Assembly (NCBI GenBank): GCA_009775355.1
Contig: VSPN01000104.1
Location: forward strand, 1-12,779
Reading direction: 5' to 3'
DNA: 12,779 nucleotides
Source: Muribaculaceae bacterium
GTDB lineage: Bacteria; Bacteroidota; Bacteroidia; Bacteroidales; Muribaculaceae
Shown: positions 1 through 6,478 of the stretch, one piece after another
Layout: each line of letters opens with the position of its first letter
How positions within the stretch are numbered: the stretch's first letter is position 1
Notes under the pieces: generated by a model
Told to the model about the DNA's origin: nothing
The model's database searches: none
Seen by the model: only the letters and a program-made list of their open reading frames with translations
Program-made: the position numbers and the translations under genes

Positions 1-2
1 GC

Positions 3-257
3 ATAGATGAATACTATGAGGAAGGCAGGAAGCAGGACATCTGCGTGTTCGGAGCGGGATATTACCGCAAGGAGAACACTCTCATTCTTTCAGCAAGGAT
101 TGACGGAGAAATAATTGAAACCGTAGAGGTTGACTTGCGTACCCTCAAAGTGGTGCAGTGCCACGGCAAATACAACAAGGACACCGAATACCACGACCGC
201 ATAATCAACCTTGTCAACAGCAACGCCAAGTTAATCCGCAAGAGAATGACCGCCTGA
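3..257 (+). CDS. PcfJ-like protein, 3' end (5' partial)
   Basis: An open frame enters from the left edge and stops with TGA at 255-257, leaving about 84 C-terminal residues. The visible part has a 'CVFGAGYYRKENTLIL' segment, a short beta-rich stretch ending 'VEVDLRTLKVVQCHGK', then 'NKDTEYHDRIINLV', where an N followed by an H recalls the C-terminal end of PcfJ-like proteins of conjugative elements. The GTG at 45 lies inside the frame and is not the start, because the frame is open upstream of it. Two small plus-strand genes follow in the same direction. The PcfJ assignment comes from remembered family pattern and from the DUF3873 neighbour, and rests on only the last fifth or so of the protein. 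PcfJ's molecular role is not well defined. Confidence 0.6.
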   Translation: MDEYYEEGRKQDICVFGAGYYRKENTLILSARIDGEIIETVEVDLRTLKVVQCHGKYNKDTEYHDRIINLVNSNAKLIRKRMTA

Positions 258-310
258 ATGTTTAACCCGACCTGCGTCAGCAATGGCGCAGGTCACAACA
301 CCCACCAAAT

Positions 311-568
311 ATGAACGTGACGATTGAAAGTCTGATATTTGACTTTGACGATAAGATAAGAGCGGTTGTGCTTGACCTCATAAACCGCATATTGCTGACA
401 CGCAATGAAACCGAACTGAGGGAAACCGTAGCCGTATGCGCCGAGCGTACCGACCTCAACAAGTTTTTCCTATATGGCTACGGCAAACACCACTTTTGGG
501 TAAAGCAACGCCTTGTCAGCGACCCTGCAAAGACATTCGACCAGCGAATGATGATTGTGAATTTCTAA
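311..568 (+). CDS. Hypothetical protein of conjugative module (85 aa)
   Basis: I do not recognise this protein. It starts at ATG 311, 53 bp after the PcfJ-like stop, and ends at TAA 566-568, 13 bp before the DUF3873 start, so the three genes look co-transcribed. It is soluble in appearance: an acidic N-terminus ('MNVTIESLIFDFDDKIR'), a central helix-like part with several R/E pairs, and a more aromatic C-terminal part ('FFLYGYGKHHFWVKQR'). There is no signal peptide or membrane segment. GC content and codon use resemble the two flanking conjugation-type genes and differ from the AT-rich genes further right. It is probably a small accessory gene of the conjugative element. Confidence 0.7.
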   Translation: MNVTIESLIFDFDDKIRAVVLDLINRILLTRNETELRETVAVCAERTDLNKFFLYGYGKHHFWVKQRLVSDPAKTFDQRMMIVNF

Positions 569-581
569 AACATTGATTAAT

Positions 582-800
582 ATGGCAACGAAAATGACCG
601 CTAACGGAGTGAGCACAACCACCGCTCCCGGCACTGAACAATACGAAACTTTCTACTTTGCCCATCGTGGCAAGCAAATAAGCCGTGTGATGTACGACTA
701 CCGAGATACCGACAACGAGCTGTTTTCTTGTGTAGCCCCCACACTTGCGGAGTGCAGACACAAGCGTGACGAATGGCTCGCCAAGAAAAGCAATGCTTAA
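582..800 (+). CDS. DUF3873 domain-containing protein (72 aa)
   Basis: This small cytosolic protein is typical of Bacteroidetes conjugative transposons. The whole length matches the DUF3873 pattern as I remember it: 'KMTANGVSTTTAPGTEQYE' at about residues 4-22, then 'YDYRDTDNELFSCVAPTL' and 'ECRHKRDEWL' near the C-terminus. I chose ATG 582 over an in-frame TTG at 573 because 'MATKMTANGVS' is the usual kind of start for the family. It lies 13 bp after the 85-aa gene and is the last plus-strand gene before a stem-loop at 832-864, so it closes the conjugation-type gene string. Its biochemical function is unknown. The family call is well supported by length, motif order and context. Confidence 0.85.
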   Translation: MATKMTANGVSTTTAPGTEQYETFYFAHRGKQISRVMYDYRDTDNELFSCVAPTLAECRHKRDEWLAKKSNA

Positions 801-831
801 AGAACCAACTTGCCAAATCGTAATATTCCCA

Positions 832-864
832 AGTGGCGCGACCCTGTGATAGAGTTGCGCCACT
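832..864 (+). terminator. Stem-loop, probable terminator of the conjugation string
   Basis: Positions 832-842 (AGTGGCGCGAC) pair with 854-864 (GTTGCGCCACT) in an 11-bp stem, allowing one G-U pair, around an 11-nt loop. It lies 31 bp after the DUF3873 stop and is followed by GATTTTC, which is only a weak U tract. A second GC-rich hairpin (GCCGCC-ACA-GGCGGC, 883-897) follows. The next genes (960 on) run on the opposite strand, so the site sits where two converging transcription units meet. It could be a terminator or a processed RNA end. Confidence 0.55.
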
Positions 865-959
865 GATTTTCACCAAATTTCGGCCGCCACAGGCGGCGAT
901 TGGGCCTAATCTGATGTTATGAAATCATAAAGGATGTCCGATTTTCCTAAAGACCTCAT

Positions 960-1352
960 TCATCTAATAGTTGTGATAAACCATAGGCAGAGTGAACAGG
1001 ATACCATCACCATCGCAATGTTAATCCCTATAAGCAGCCATACACTGCAATTATTTTTTCTGTTGGGATAGCGACGGTAGTAGGCTCTCTCCCGCGCAGG
1101 AGTGAAACGGGATTTTTCCCATCGTGGCTCACCGTAAAGGTAAGCCGATACGGTTATCACAAGCCACGCAATCTGCATCTCGTCGTTTGGCATAATCAGA
1201 CAGAGACCCAACATCGGCCACATGATGAATACGGCAATAGCAGCATCAAGGGGCGAGAACTGCCATTTAGGCATCACATTGTGCAGCCGGTCTTGACCTA
1301 TCATGTAATGCAGGTGGTCGATTATGTTGAATTTGTATCTCCGTTTAATCAT
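960..1352 (-). CDS. Three-helix membrane protein, immunity-like (130 aa)
   Basis: This is a small inner-membrane protein of unknown function. It has a cytosolic-looking N-terminus with 'YKFNIIDHLHYMIGQDRLHN' (residues about 6-25), hydrophobic segments near 34-54 and 59-74, a basic loop with 'SRFTPARERAYYRRYPNRK' (about 80-98), and a third hydrophobic segment near 101-127. The same N-terminal block and basic loop recur in the frameshifted gene at 1886-2292, so the two are tandem paralogues. A third, distant relative lies at 7619-7999. It is the last gene of the minus-strand unit that starts at 3564, 38 bp after its neighbour. Small multi-helix proteins of this kind often protect against membrane-acting toxins; that role is inferred here from context only. 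Confidence 0.75.
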   Translation of the reverse strand: MIKRRYKFNIIDHLHYMIGQDRLHNVMPKWQFSPLDAAIAVFIMWPMLGLCLIMPNDEMQIAWLVITVSAYLYGEPRWEKSRFTPARERAYYRRYPNRKNNCSVWLLIGINIAMVMVSCSLCLWFITTIR

Positions 1353-1390
1353 TTAGGATTGGCGGTTTACTATCACAATGTTACAGACGT

Positions 1391-1885
1391 TCATTTTTCA
1401 GCCGTTAGTATTGTTTTGACTGTCTCGCACACCTTTTTGTCGTCAGCAAACAGGTTGCACCAGACTATAATCAGTGTAGAATCCTTACGGGTGGCGAGGC
1501 ATTTTTCGGGAGCTTCAGACGGTATGTCAATCTCAGTGAAATAGTTTTCCGGGATATGTCGAAGGATTTTTCCTGAATACACTTTGTCTCTGAATCTAAC
1601 CTTATCTATGCTGATTCGGAAAGAATCTTCCGTAAGGATATTGCAGTATGTTTCGCAGTAATTCTCATGTCTGCCATTTACCTTTTGACCGTTTATGAAT
1701 TTCATGAAGTCTGAGACCACCTGTCCACGCCATTCTGCTGTTTTCAGATCAAGGCTATCAGCCTCGATTTTACCCTGTGTACAACAAAATAAAACTCTTT
1801 CCGTAATAACATATCCAAAGGCAGTGCCGATGGTTGTCACTAACATAATAAGGATAGTTACGATATGCTTGAATCCGCCCTTCAT
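1391..1885 (-). CDS. Membrane-anchored hypothetical protein (164 aa)
   Basis: I do not recognise the family. The protein has a single N-terminal hydrophobic segment (about residues 7-29, 'HIVTILIMLVTTIGTAFGYV') after a short basic start, so it is either anchored with the rest outside the cytoplasm or exported. The remaining 135 residues are hydrophilic with several cysteines ('FCCTQ', 'ENYCETYC', 'EKCLATRKD', 'VWCNLF'), compatible with disulfides in the periplasm. ATG 1885 directly follows the TGA of the upstream frameshifted gene (TGAATG), so translation may be coupled. It sits between the two paralogous three-helix genes, which suggests a repeated gene pair. An immunity or accessory role is inferred from location only. 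Confidence 0.75.
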   Translation of the reverse strand: MKGGFKHIVTILIMLVTTIGTAFGYVITERVLFCCTQGKIEADSLDLKTAEWRGQVVSDFMKFINGQKVNGRHENYCETYCNILTEDSFRISIDKVRFRDKVYSGKILRHIPENYFTEIDIPSEAPEKCLATRKDSTLIIVWCNLFADDKKVCETVKTILTAEK

Positions 1886-2292
1886 TCAACCAATTATAAA
1901 AACGATTATAAAAAAATATATTCCCAACGTAATTATCCATCCCGCAAAGTTGAAAACCATGTGCCAATAAGGTTTTAATCCGTCTTTCCGTTGAGGGTAA
2001 CGACGGTAGTAGGTCCGCTCTCTCGCCGGTGTGAAACGATATTTGTCCAATAAGTAATTCACAAGAGAAACCACTGCATATCCTGAAAACAAAAATGCAA
2101 ATAGGCTGTATATAGTGGAAAAAAGACGCTGAATGGTAAAGCAAGGACAGGAACTGCTAAAAACAGCACATCCTCAAGCGGAGTTTGAAATTCTCTGTAT
2201 TTCGGGAAATAGTTATGCAACCGCTCCCATCCGGCCACATAGTGCAGGTGGTCGATTATGTTGAATCTATATTTTCTTCTACGTTGACTCAT
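1886..2292 (-). pseudogene. Three-helix membrane protein, frameshifted paralogue
   Basis: The N-terminal part reads from ATG 2292 ('KYRFNIIDHLHYVAGWERLH') to a stop at 2059. The C-terminal part continues in another frame with 'YRFTPARERTYYRRYP' and a last hydrophobic helix, ending at 1886. Adding one base to the A6 run at 2119-2124 (T6 on the coding strand) joins the two parts through '...SVFFSTIYSLFAFLFSGYAVV', giving 135 residues, close to the 130 of the intact paralogue at 960-1352. The two genes share a 23-bp identical stretch near their starts. The cause could be real slippage, phase variation or a homopolymer sequencing error. It lies 6 bp after the 187-aa gene and abuts the 164-aa gene. 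Confidence 0.75.
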
Positions 2293-2298
2293 TTATAA

Positions 2299-2862
2299 TC
2301 AGTATCTGTCTCTGATAAAATCACGTATCCCAATCTTATGTTCAGCACAACAACCCGATATGCGTTCTACAAAATGTCTGAAGTTGTGGAAATTAAGTGA
2401 CGCATCAACCCCAATTTCAAATCTATGGATTTTAATTTCGTTAGTTTTGCCCTTATGACGATACTGGATGTCAACCTCAAATGCAGGCAGTTCGGGTGCT
2501 TGTCGTAATATCCAGACATTGCCCACTTGATTTTTTGCATATTCCAGCAATAACGGTTCTCCATACCGTTTGATTATTTTTGTCCCTGAAAGCGCAACAG
2601 GATATATAATCATTCCGAATTGGCCGTATGCTATGGCACACGGCAACCCGTCATCAAGCAGCCCCCACAGGAAGCTGTCACATCCCTCCAAGTCTAAGTT
2701 TACCGAACTGAAAAATTTTGTCAGCACCATATCCGGGCTCTGAATTTCCGGATTGTAGTATGGAGTGCCTTGTCTGTTTTTTCGATAATTCCGCAGAATA
2801 ATCTGTTGGATGCCGATTCCGGCACCCAACACACCAAGTCCGATGAGAATAATTCCCACCAT
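2299..2862 (-). CDS. Membrane-anchored hypothetical protein (187 aa)
   Basis: I do not recognise this protein. Residues 1-20 ('MVGIILIGLGVLGAGIGIQQ') form one hydrophobic, glycine-rich segment followed by a basic patch ('ILRNYRKNRQG'), which predicts an anchor with the remaining 160 residues in the cytoplasm. The soluble part is mixed alpha/beta, with 'CDSFLWGLLDDGLPCAIAYG' in the first half and an 'RFEIGVDASLNFHNFRHFVE' stretch near the end. It starts 19 bp after the frameshifted gene at 2882-3564 and ends 6 bp before the next, so it belongs to the five-gene minus-strand unit. Its role is unknown; the neighbours suggest a membrane-linked protective function. Confidence 0.75.
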   Translation of the reverse strand: MVGIILIGLGVLGAGIGIQQIILRNYRKNRQGTPYYNPEIQSPDMVLTKFFSSVNLDLEGCDSFLWGLLDDGLPCAIAYGQFGMIIYPVALSGTKIIKRYGEPLLLEYAKNQVGNVWILRQAPELPAFEVDIQYRHKGKTNEIKIHRFEIGVDASLNFHNFRHFVERISGCCAEHKIGIRDFIRDRY

Positions 2863-2881
2863 CAGACGTTGGGATTATATT

Positions 2882-3564
2882 TTATCTGAAAAAGAAATAC
2901 CACACAGCACCTATCGCAATCAAAGCATACATGACGTATTGCATAATCTGCGCGTATGTTTGTGCAGCCTTGGGCATGCTTTCTTCAGTAGTAGAGCGTT
3001 CAATCGAATCCATGCCTGATATGTTAGAAACATTACCGAGCAGTACATTATCTATGGGATAAATCGTACCTCCATCATATTTCAAGAGACCACTTCCATC
3101 CCATTTCCCATACACCATGTAATGAGCATCCAGTTTTTCAAGATTTTTGCGGTCATCTACAACAGCAGTGTAAATAACTATGCCATCGAAATGGTTACAA
3201 ATCTCTTTTACGCTATCTTCCTGGGCATCCTCTACGGGATAGTTTCCGCTTTCAGTATCTATGTCAATATTGAAAGTTCCAGCAGCCACCGAGTTGAATC
3301 GTATGTCACCAATAGGTAGTGCATTGACTTCTTCTTTGATTGCGTTCAAAGTAGAATCATCAATAGTGTCGCTTTTACAGGAAAAGCAAAAACACGATAT
3401 GTCGAGTCTTCAAAGCCACAGTCACGGATCGTGTAAAGATTTACTACTTTGGCACCAACTATATGGCTGCATTTTTTCAGCAGCTTTTCAAACTGTTTGG
3501 TGTTGGCTCCGGCAGGTACAGTCCCGCTGTTCAATGCCTCTTTGATTCTTTCGAGTTCAGTCAT
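2882..3564 (-). pseudogene. Tail-anchored protein, frameshifted (about 227 aa if intact)
   Basis: The first part starts at ATG 3564 ('MTELERIKEALNSGTVPAGA') and hits TGA at 3346 after 72 residues, the last ten or so out of frame. The main part reads in the other frame from about 3380 to TAA 2882. It ends with a hydrophobic tail ('YVMYALIAIGAVWYFFF') preceded by 'AAQTYAQIMQ', like a C-terminal membrane anchor. Adding one A within the AAAA run on the coding strand near 3376-3380 gives '...VFAFPVKSDTIDDSTL...', a continuous 227-residue protein. The TTG at 3349 would be the only start for the main part, and no ATG lies near it. It is the first gene of the unit, behind a good -7 promoter box. Confidence 0.7.
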
Positions 3565-3590
3565 ATTGTTGTGAGGTATTGGTTTATTCG

Positions 3591-3626
3591 CAAAATTAAT
3601 AAAAATAATCTACACCACCATAAAAC
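3591..3626 (-). promoter_or_regulatory. Promoter of the 3564-960 gene unit
   Basis: On the minus strand TAATTTTG (3598-3591) matches the Bacteroides -7 consensus TAnnTTTG exactly. A T-rich GTTTTA (3626-3621) lies about 22 bp upstream, a poor -33 box. The start codon at 3564 would be about 20 nt from the transcript start. The 3565-3707 gap holds nothing else that I can identify. Confidence 0.5.
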
Positions 3627-3707
3627 GTATTGAATTTATATCTTCTTTTTCATTGATGGTCGGGGAATTATGTCATTTGGTGATATGGCAGCCTACCACT
3701 CCATTAT

Positions 3708-4676
3708 CTAAAAATCCATGCCGGTGTCCCAATAGACCGAGTCCACGGGATACAAGGCTCCGGCACGCTGTTCATACCAATAGGTCAGACGCGATTCTTC
3801 TCCATACTCGTCTTTGTGTCCGAGATTCCATGTGCACTCCACAAACACACGTTTGCTGTCCGCTATTTCTTCAAAAGTGGCGATGTTGAACAGTCCCACG
3901 CGAAACTCGTCTGCCATATCCTCGGCTGTCACGTATTTTACGCAAATTGGCTTGCCATAGCGTAGGTTATTCTCGCTACCGCTTAATGCTTTATATAATC
4001 TATCCGTTTTCCGTTCATTCAGATGATTCAGCAGAGATTTAATATCCCGTTGAGGGCTTACGCTTTTTTCGGGCGGTTGCAGATGTCGAATCGCAGGATA
4101 ACGCCAGATGCCGTCGCGTAGAGTCACGATGCAGGTGTCGCCCGGTTGCAGACTTTTATATTCATCGTAATCGGCGTCATAACGATACCATTCTCCGCTA
4201 TCCGTGAAACGCAAGTTTACGTAATTATGCGCCGCTTGCCTGTATCGTCGTTCGGCTTGCATGCCATACACCACGGCCTTGCGCTCGTATGGCTCTGAGC
4301 GTGGAATCAGATAGTTTGTCCCAAGCCATACGATTATGGAAAGATAAAACAAACCGACACCTGCAAGCCAACCGATAAAGGCATTTAACAGGAGCGATGG
4401 CCAGTCTCTGACACCCATTATCCATGAACGAATCGGAAGCAGCACGACAGGCAATGCCATGACAAGAATCATGACAAAATTGAGAATATCGCCATTGACT
4501 CCCCGTAAAATGGTGCGTCCCATCAAAGCGTCAGCCGACAGGTACACTGCGGCACATAGCACAGCAAAGAGCAGGTTTTTCCCCAGACTCTTCGCCCGTT
4601 CACGCCATTTGCTCTGTCCGGCCTTCTTTTTGCGGCGCGAACCTTTCTTGCTTTTGTCATGCTCTGCCTTTGCCAT
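3708..4676 (-). CDS. Multi-helix membrane protein, unknown (322 aa)
   Basis: I do not recognise the family. The first 27 residues are strongly basic ('KSKKGSRRKKKAGQSKWRER'), followed by three hydrophobic segments at about 33-50, 65-83 and 97-120, then a soluble domain of about 190 residues. The C-terminal part has a 'YVTAEDMADEFRVGLFNIAT' stretch and beta-like 'RVFVECTWNLGHKDEYGEES' ending 'YPVDSVYWDTGMDF'. The frameshifted protein at 2882-3564 has a loosely similar 'KYDGGTIYPIDNVLL' near its end, which may mean the soluble domains are related. ATG 4676 is the first start in the frame. It stands alone between spacers, downstream of the first copy of the 34-bp repeat. A protective role against a membrane toxin is inferred only. 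Confidence 0.8.
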   Translation of the reverse strand: MAKAEHDKSKKGSRRKKKAGQSKWRERAKSLGKNLLFAVLCAAVYLSADALMGRTILRGVNGDILNFVMILVMALPVVLLPIRSWIMGVRDWPSLLLNAFIGWLAGVGLFYLSIIVWLGTNYLIPRSEPYERKAVVYGMQAERRYRQAAHNYVNLRFTDSGEWYRYDADYDEYKSLQPGDTCIVTLRDGIWRYPAIRHLQPPEKSVSPQRDIKSLLNHLNERKTDRLYKALSGSENNLRYGKPICVKYVTAEDMADEFRVGLFNIATFEEIADSKRVFVECTWNLGHKDEYGEESRLTYWYEQRAGALYPVDSVYWDTGMDF

Positions 4677-4747
4677 AAGAATGTTTCAAGTTGTTACTGC
4701 CATTGACACTTAAACTCTACCATTTTGCGCACACAAAAGGGGCGCTT

Positions 4748-4781
4748 TACTCTTGTCGAGGCTCGCGGTCATGAAGATCCC
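4748..4781 (-). repeat. 34-bp spacer repeat, copy A
   Basis: This is one of three ungapped copies (4748-4781, 5609-5642, 6418-6451), each between two minus-strand genes. Copy A matches B and C at 27 of 34 positions each. The best-kept core is CTCGCGGT on the plus strand. On the minus strand the copy lies inside an open stretch of 62 codons (4898-4713) containing a possible 31-aa ORF from ATG 4805. In that frame it reads 'GIFMTASLDKSK', against 'GIPMTASFGKSN' in copy B. Confidence 0.65.
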
Positions 4782-4934
4782 GTCATCATTGCACATCTTC
4801 GCCATCCCTATGTATGGGTAGGTCAAATTAAAGTGTTGTGCTGTTGTGACACGGAGCCCACTACCATCGTGATATGACTGACCGCTAACAATATAATATT
4901 ATTATAGCTTTAATTAAAAACCACACGAAAAGAA

Positions 4935-5303
4935 TCACAATGTTTTTTCAAGAGATAAATCACTTTTGCCATAGAAGAAATCATATTTTAATTCTTCCAA
5001 TTCAATAATTCGTTTTTCCACAAGTTCTTTATATTTGCTATGATCACTTATATTGTTAGACCTGACATTGAAAAACAAATTGTTCCTACAAATATTGATG
5101 ATAATATCAACATCAAAAGAAAAGAAATAAATTAAAATTTTGGGAATAAGATAGTTTGATTTATACATTATCATGATGGATTTTACTAAATCCATCATTT
5201 CTCTGTATTTAGAATCATCCCAAATTAAATTGACCCGAATATAGGTTGTAAACCAGTCATCAGAATCCATTTTTTGTATCATTTGTTTTACTAAAGTATC
5301 CAT
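4935..5303 (-). CDS. Hypothetical protein (122 aa)
   Basis: I do not recognise this protein. It is a small, mostly helical, AT-rich gene product with 'DDWFTTYIRVNLIWDDSKYR' near the start, an 'LIPKILIYFFSFDVDIIINI' hydrophobic stretch in the middle that may be a buried core rather than a membrane helix, and a charged C-terminal helix ('ELVEKRIIELEELKYDFFYG'). Its ATG at 5303 shares the last A of the upstream stop (TAATG), so translation is probably coupled to the 70-aa secreted-type protein. Its base composition is clearly lower in GC than the 322-aa gene, which fits separate acquisition. Size and position suggest an immunity protein; no family evidence supports this. Confidence 0.7.
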   Translation of the reverse strand: MDTLVKQMIQKMDSDDWFTTYIRVNLIWDDSKYREMMDLVKSIMIMYKSNYLIPKILIYFFSFDVDIIINICRNNLFFNVRSNNISDHSKYKELVEKRIIELEELKYDFFYGKSDLSLEKTL

Positions 5304-5515
5304 TAATTACGTGACGGTTTATACATTCGTTTAATAGCCGAACGATTAATTTTACATTCAACACACCCATAGTGAAGCATGGCATCGTTACGTATGAGGT
5401 TGCACAGCGATTCGTCTATGTCTGCATGATAAGAGATGCCACAATCATTCGCGCCCATGCTGACGAAAGCAAGGGCGGAGAACACGATTGTAAGTATCAG
5501 TCTTATCATTTGCAT
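5303..5515 (-). CDS. Small secreted-type protein (70 aa)
   Basis: The N-terminus 'MQMIRLILTIVFSALAFVSM' is a clear signal peptide: short basic start, hydrophobic core, then 'GANDCG', where cleavage could occur. The mature part is only about 48 residues, with four cysteines ('NDCG', 'ESLCNL', 'HYGCVECKIN') and a basic end. The first 26 codons lie inside a 159-bp segment repeated at 7113-7271, and the rest is unique. It overlaps the next gene by one base (TAATG). It may be a truncated or chimeric protein made when a shared leader was joined to a new body. Function unknown. Confidence 0.65.
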   Translation of the reverse strand: MQMIRLILTIVFSALAFVSMGANDCGISYHADIDESLCNLIRNDAMLHYGCVECKINRSAIKRMYKPSRN

Positions 5516-5596
5516 GGGCTACTATTATCCATTTTACAAAATTAGCAATTTTGTGGGAGATAAACGGCTGAGGCAGCTATGTTATTAAGCATAAAA
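5438..5596. repeat. 159-bp leader repeat, copy 1
   Basis: This segment aligns without gaps to 7113-7271, with 6 differences in 159 positions (96%). It holds a promoter-like -7 box, a start codon and the first 26 codons of the secreted 70-aa gene. Similarity stops sharply at both ends: inside the coding region at 5438 and just before copy B of the 34-bp repeat at 5596. Confidence 0.9.
5536..5554 (-). promoter_or_regulatory. Promoter box within an inverted repeat, copy 1
   Basis: Minus-strand TAATTTTG (5544-5537) matches the Bacteroides -7 consensus. It overlaps a perfect inverted repeat ACAAAATT-AGC-AATTTTGT at 5536-5554, which could be an operator. CGTTTA, about 18 bp upstream, is a weak -33 box. 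The predicted transcript start is about 15 nt before ATG 5515. Confidence 0.5.
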
Positions 5597-5608
5597 TGGC
5601 GGCGGTAT

Positions 5609-5642
5609 TACTCTTACCGAAGCTCGCGGTCATCGGGATGCC
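5609..5642 (-). repeat. 34-bp spacer repeat, copy B
   Basis: This copy matches copy C at 30 of 34 and copy A at 27 of 34 positions. Weaker similarity to the region around copy A extends right to about 5750, including TACATAGGG on the minus strand exactly 24 bp before the shared GG(C/G)ATC in both. The minus frame is open through the repeat and ends at TAG in the leader repeat. The 5516-5800 spacer holds no gene. Confidence 0.65.
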
Positions 5643-5800
5643 CCACGTCCTTACGCTATCCCCATCCCCTATGTAAGTGCATGATGTGTCGGCGAGGCAT
5701 GGATATCCAACCTTATTCCTTGCGATATGAGTATGTCAACAAAATAACTTTGGAATCTTAGCAAAAACACTATTCGATTTTAATAAAAACCCTTTTTAAT

Positions 5801-6328
5801 CTACGTCAATTCCAATGGTTTGAATATTGGAGGTAGGCTATGGTTGATAAATTGCCTTATTTGAGGCCTTAAATTAACCTCTGTAATTAAATCAATAAAC
5901 TCATTTAATGATTCGGCAATTTTAATAACACCTAATCCCCCGAAATCAGTAATATAAATATTAAATTCCTCTTTTTTAGGTTCAGACGAGATGTCCCAAA
6001 ACAAAAAGTCTCCATTTTCGCTCTTCCCAAACGGGACTGCATTTTTAATTAATTTTTCAGTACCATCCGGATCTAATGTAAGATACCAATGATTGTCTAT
6101 AAAATCATTAAAAGTATCCTTCAATATTTTTGTCTGATTTTCCCAAGAATCACAATAATCTCCTAAGGGCACATAAATTAGAAATAACTCACACAACAAT
6201 CCATAGCCATATTTTTTAGCAAATTCTCGATATGAACGTGGAAATCGTTTCCCGTTTGGAAAACGGAAATTGTCCAATACAATCAAATCTGATTGTGTTA
6301 CAGGCTCACCTATTATGTACAATTCCAT
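5801..6328 (-). CDS. SUKH (SMI1/KNR4) family immunity-type protein (175 aa)
   Basis: The layout fits the SUKH superfamily: an N-terminal region with 'FPRSYREFAKKYGYGLL' (about residues 29-45), where the family usually has a 'P.sy.efl...G' helix, then the core 'VPFGKSENGDFLFWDI' (about 98-113), and 'FNIYITDFGGLGVIKIAESL' followed by 'EFIDLI' (about 121-147). SUKH proteins are cytosolic and many neutralise nuclease or other polymorphic-toxin domains by direct binding. No partner toxin gene is visible in the window. The gene stands alone between copies C and B of the 34-bp repeat. ATG 6328 gives the usual family length. The exact toxin partner cannot be told from sequence. Confidence 0.82.
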   Translation of the reverse strand: MELYIIGEPVTQSDLIVLDNFRFPNGKRFPRSYREFAKKYGYGLLCELFLIYVPLGDYCDSWENQTKILKDTFNDFIDNHWYLTLDPDGTEKLIKNAVPFGKSENGDFLFWDISSEPKKEEFNIYITDFGGLGVIKIAESLNEFIDLITEVNLRPQIRQFINHSLPPIFKPLELT

Positions 6329-6417
6329 GTCTTTCTTGTTATAACCTATTTAGAGCATATGGTTTTAATTAGTAATCCATTAGGAACAGATGCGGCGACA
6401 ATAGTGTTGAAGTTCCG

Positions 6418-6451
6418 TACTCTTGCCGAGGCTCGCGGTTATCGGAATGCC
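6418..6451 (-). repeat. 34-bp spacer repeat, copy C
   Basis: This copy lies 28 bp after the stop of the 183-aa gene and 90 bp before the SUKH start. On the minus strand it reads 'GIPITASLGKS' in the same frame as copies A and B, followed by an unrelated tail and TAA. Unlike A and B, the similarity does not extend beyond the 34-bp unit on its upstream side. Confidence 0.65.
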
Positions 6452-6478
6452 GACATCAATCAAGTAAACTAATGATAT

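Noticed and set aside
516..876. Minus-strand frames opposite DUF3873
   Set aside because: They are shadows of the plus-strand DUF3873 gene, with no family signal.
1770..2144. 124-aa minus-strand frame
   Set aside because: It is the third frame across the frameshifted membrane gene and the start of the 164-aa gene; its translation resembles neither family.
2882..3349. Separate 155-aa gene starting at TTG 3349
   Set aside because: The frame is open upstream with plausible continuity to the 72-aa part after one added base, and no ATG is near, so a frameshifted single gene is simpler.
5579..5761. 60-aa plus-strand frame over spacer copy B
   Set aside because: It has no supported start or family and overlaps the repeats; the minus-strand register is the one kept between copies.
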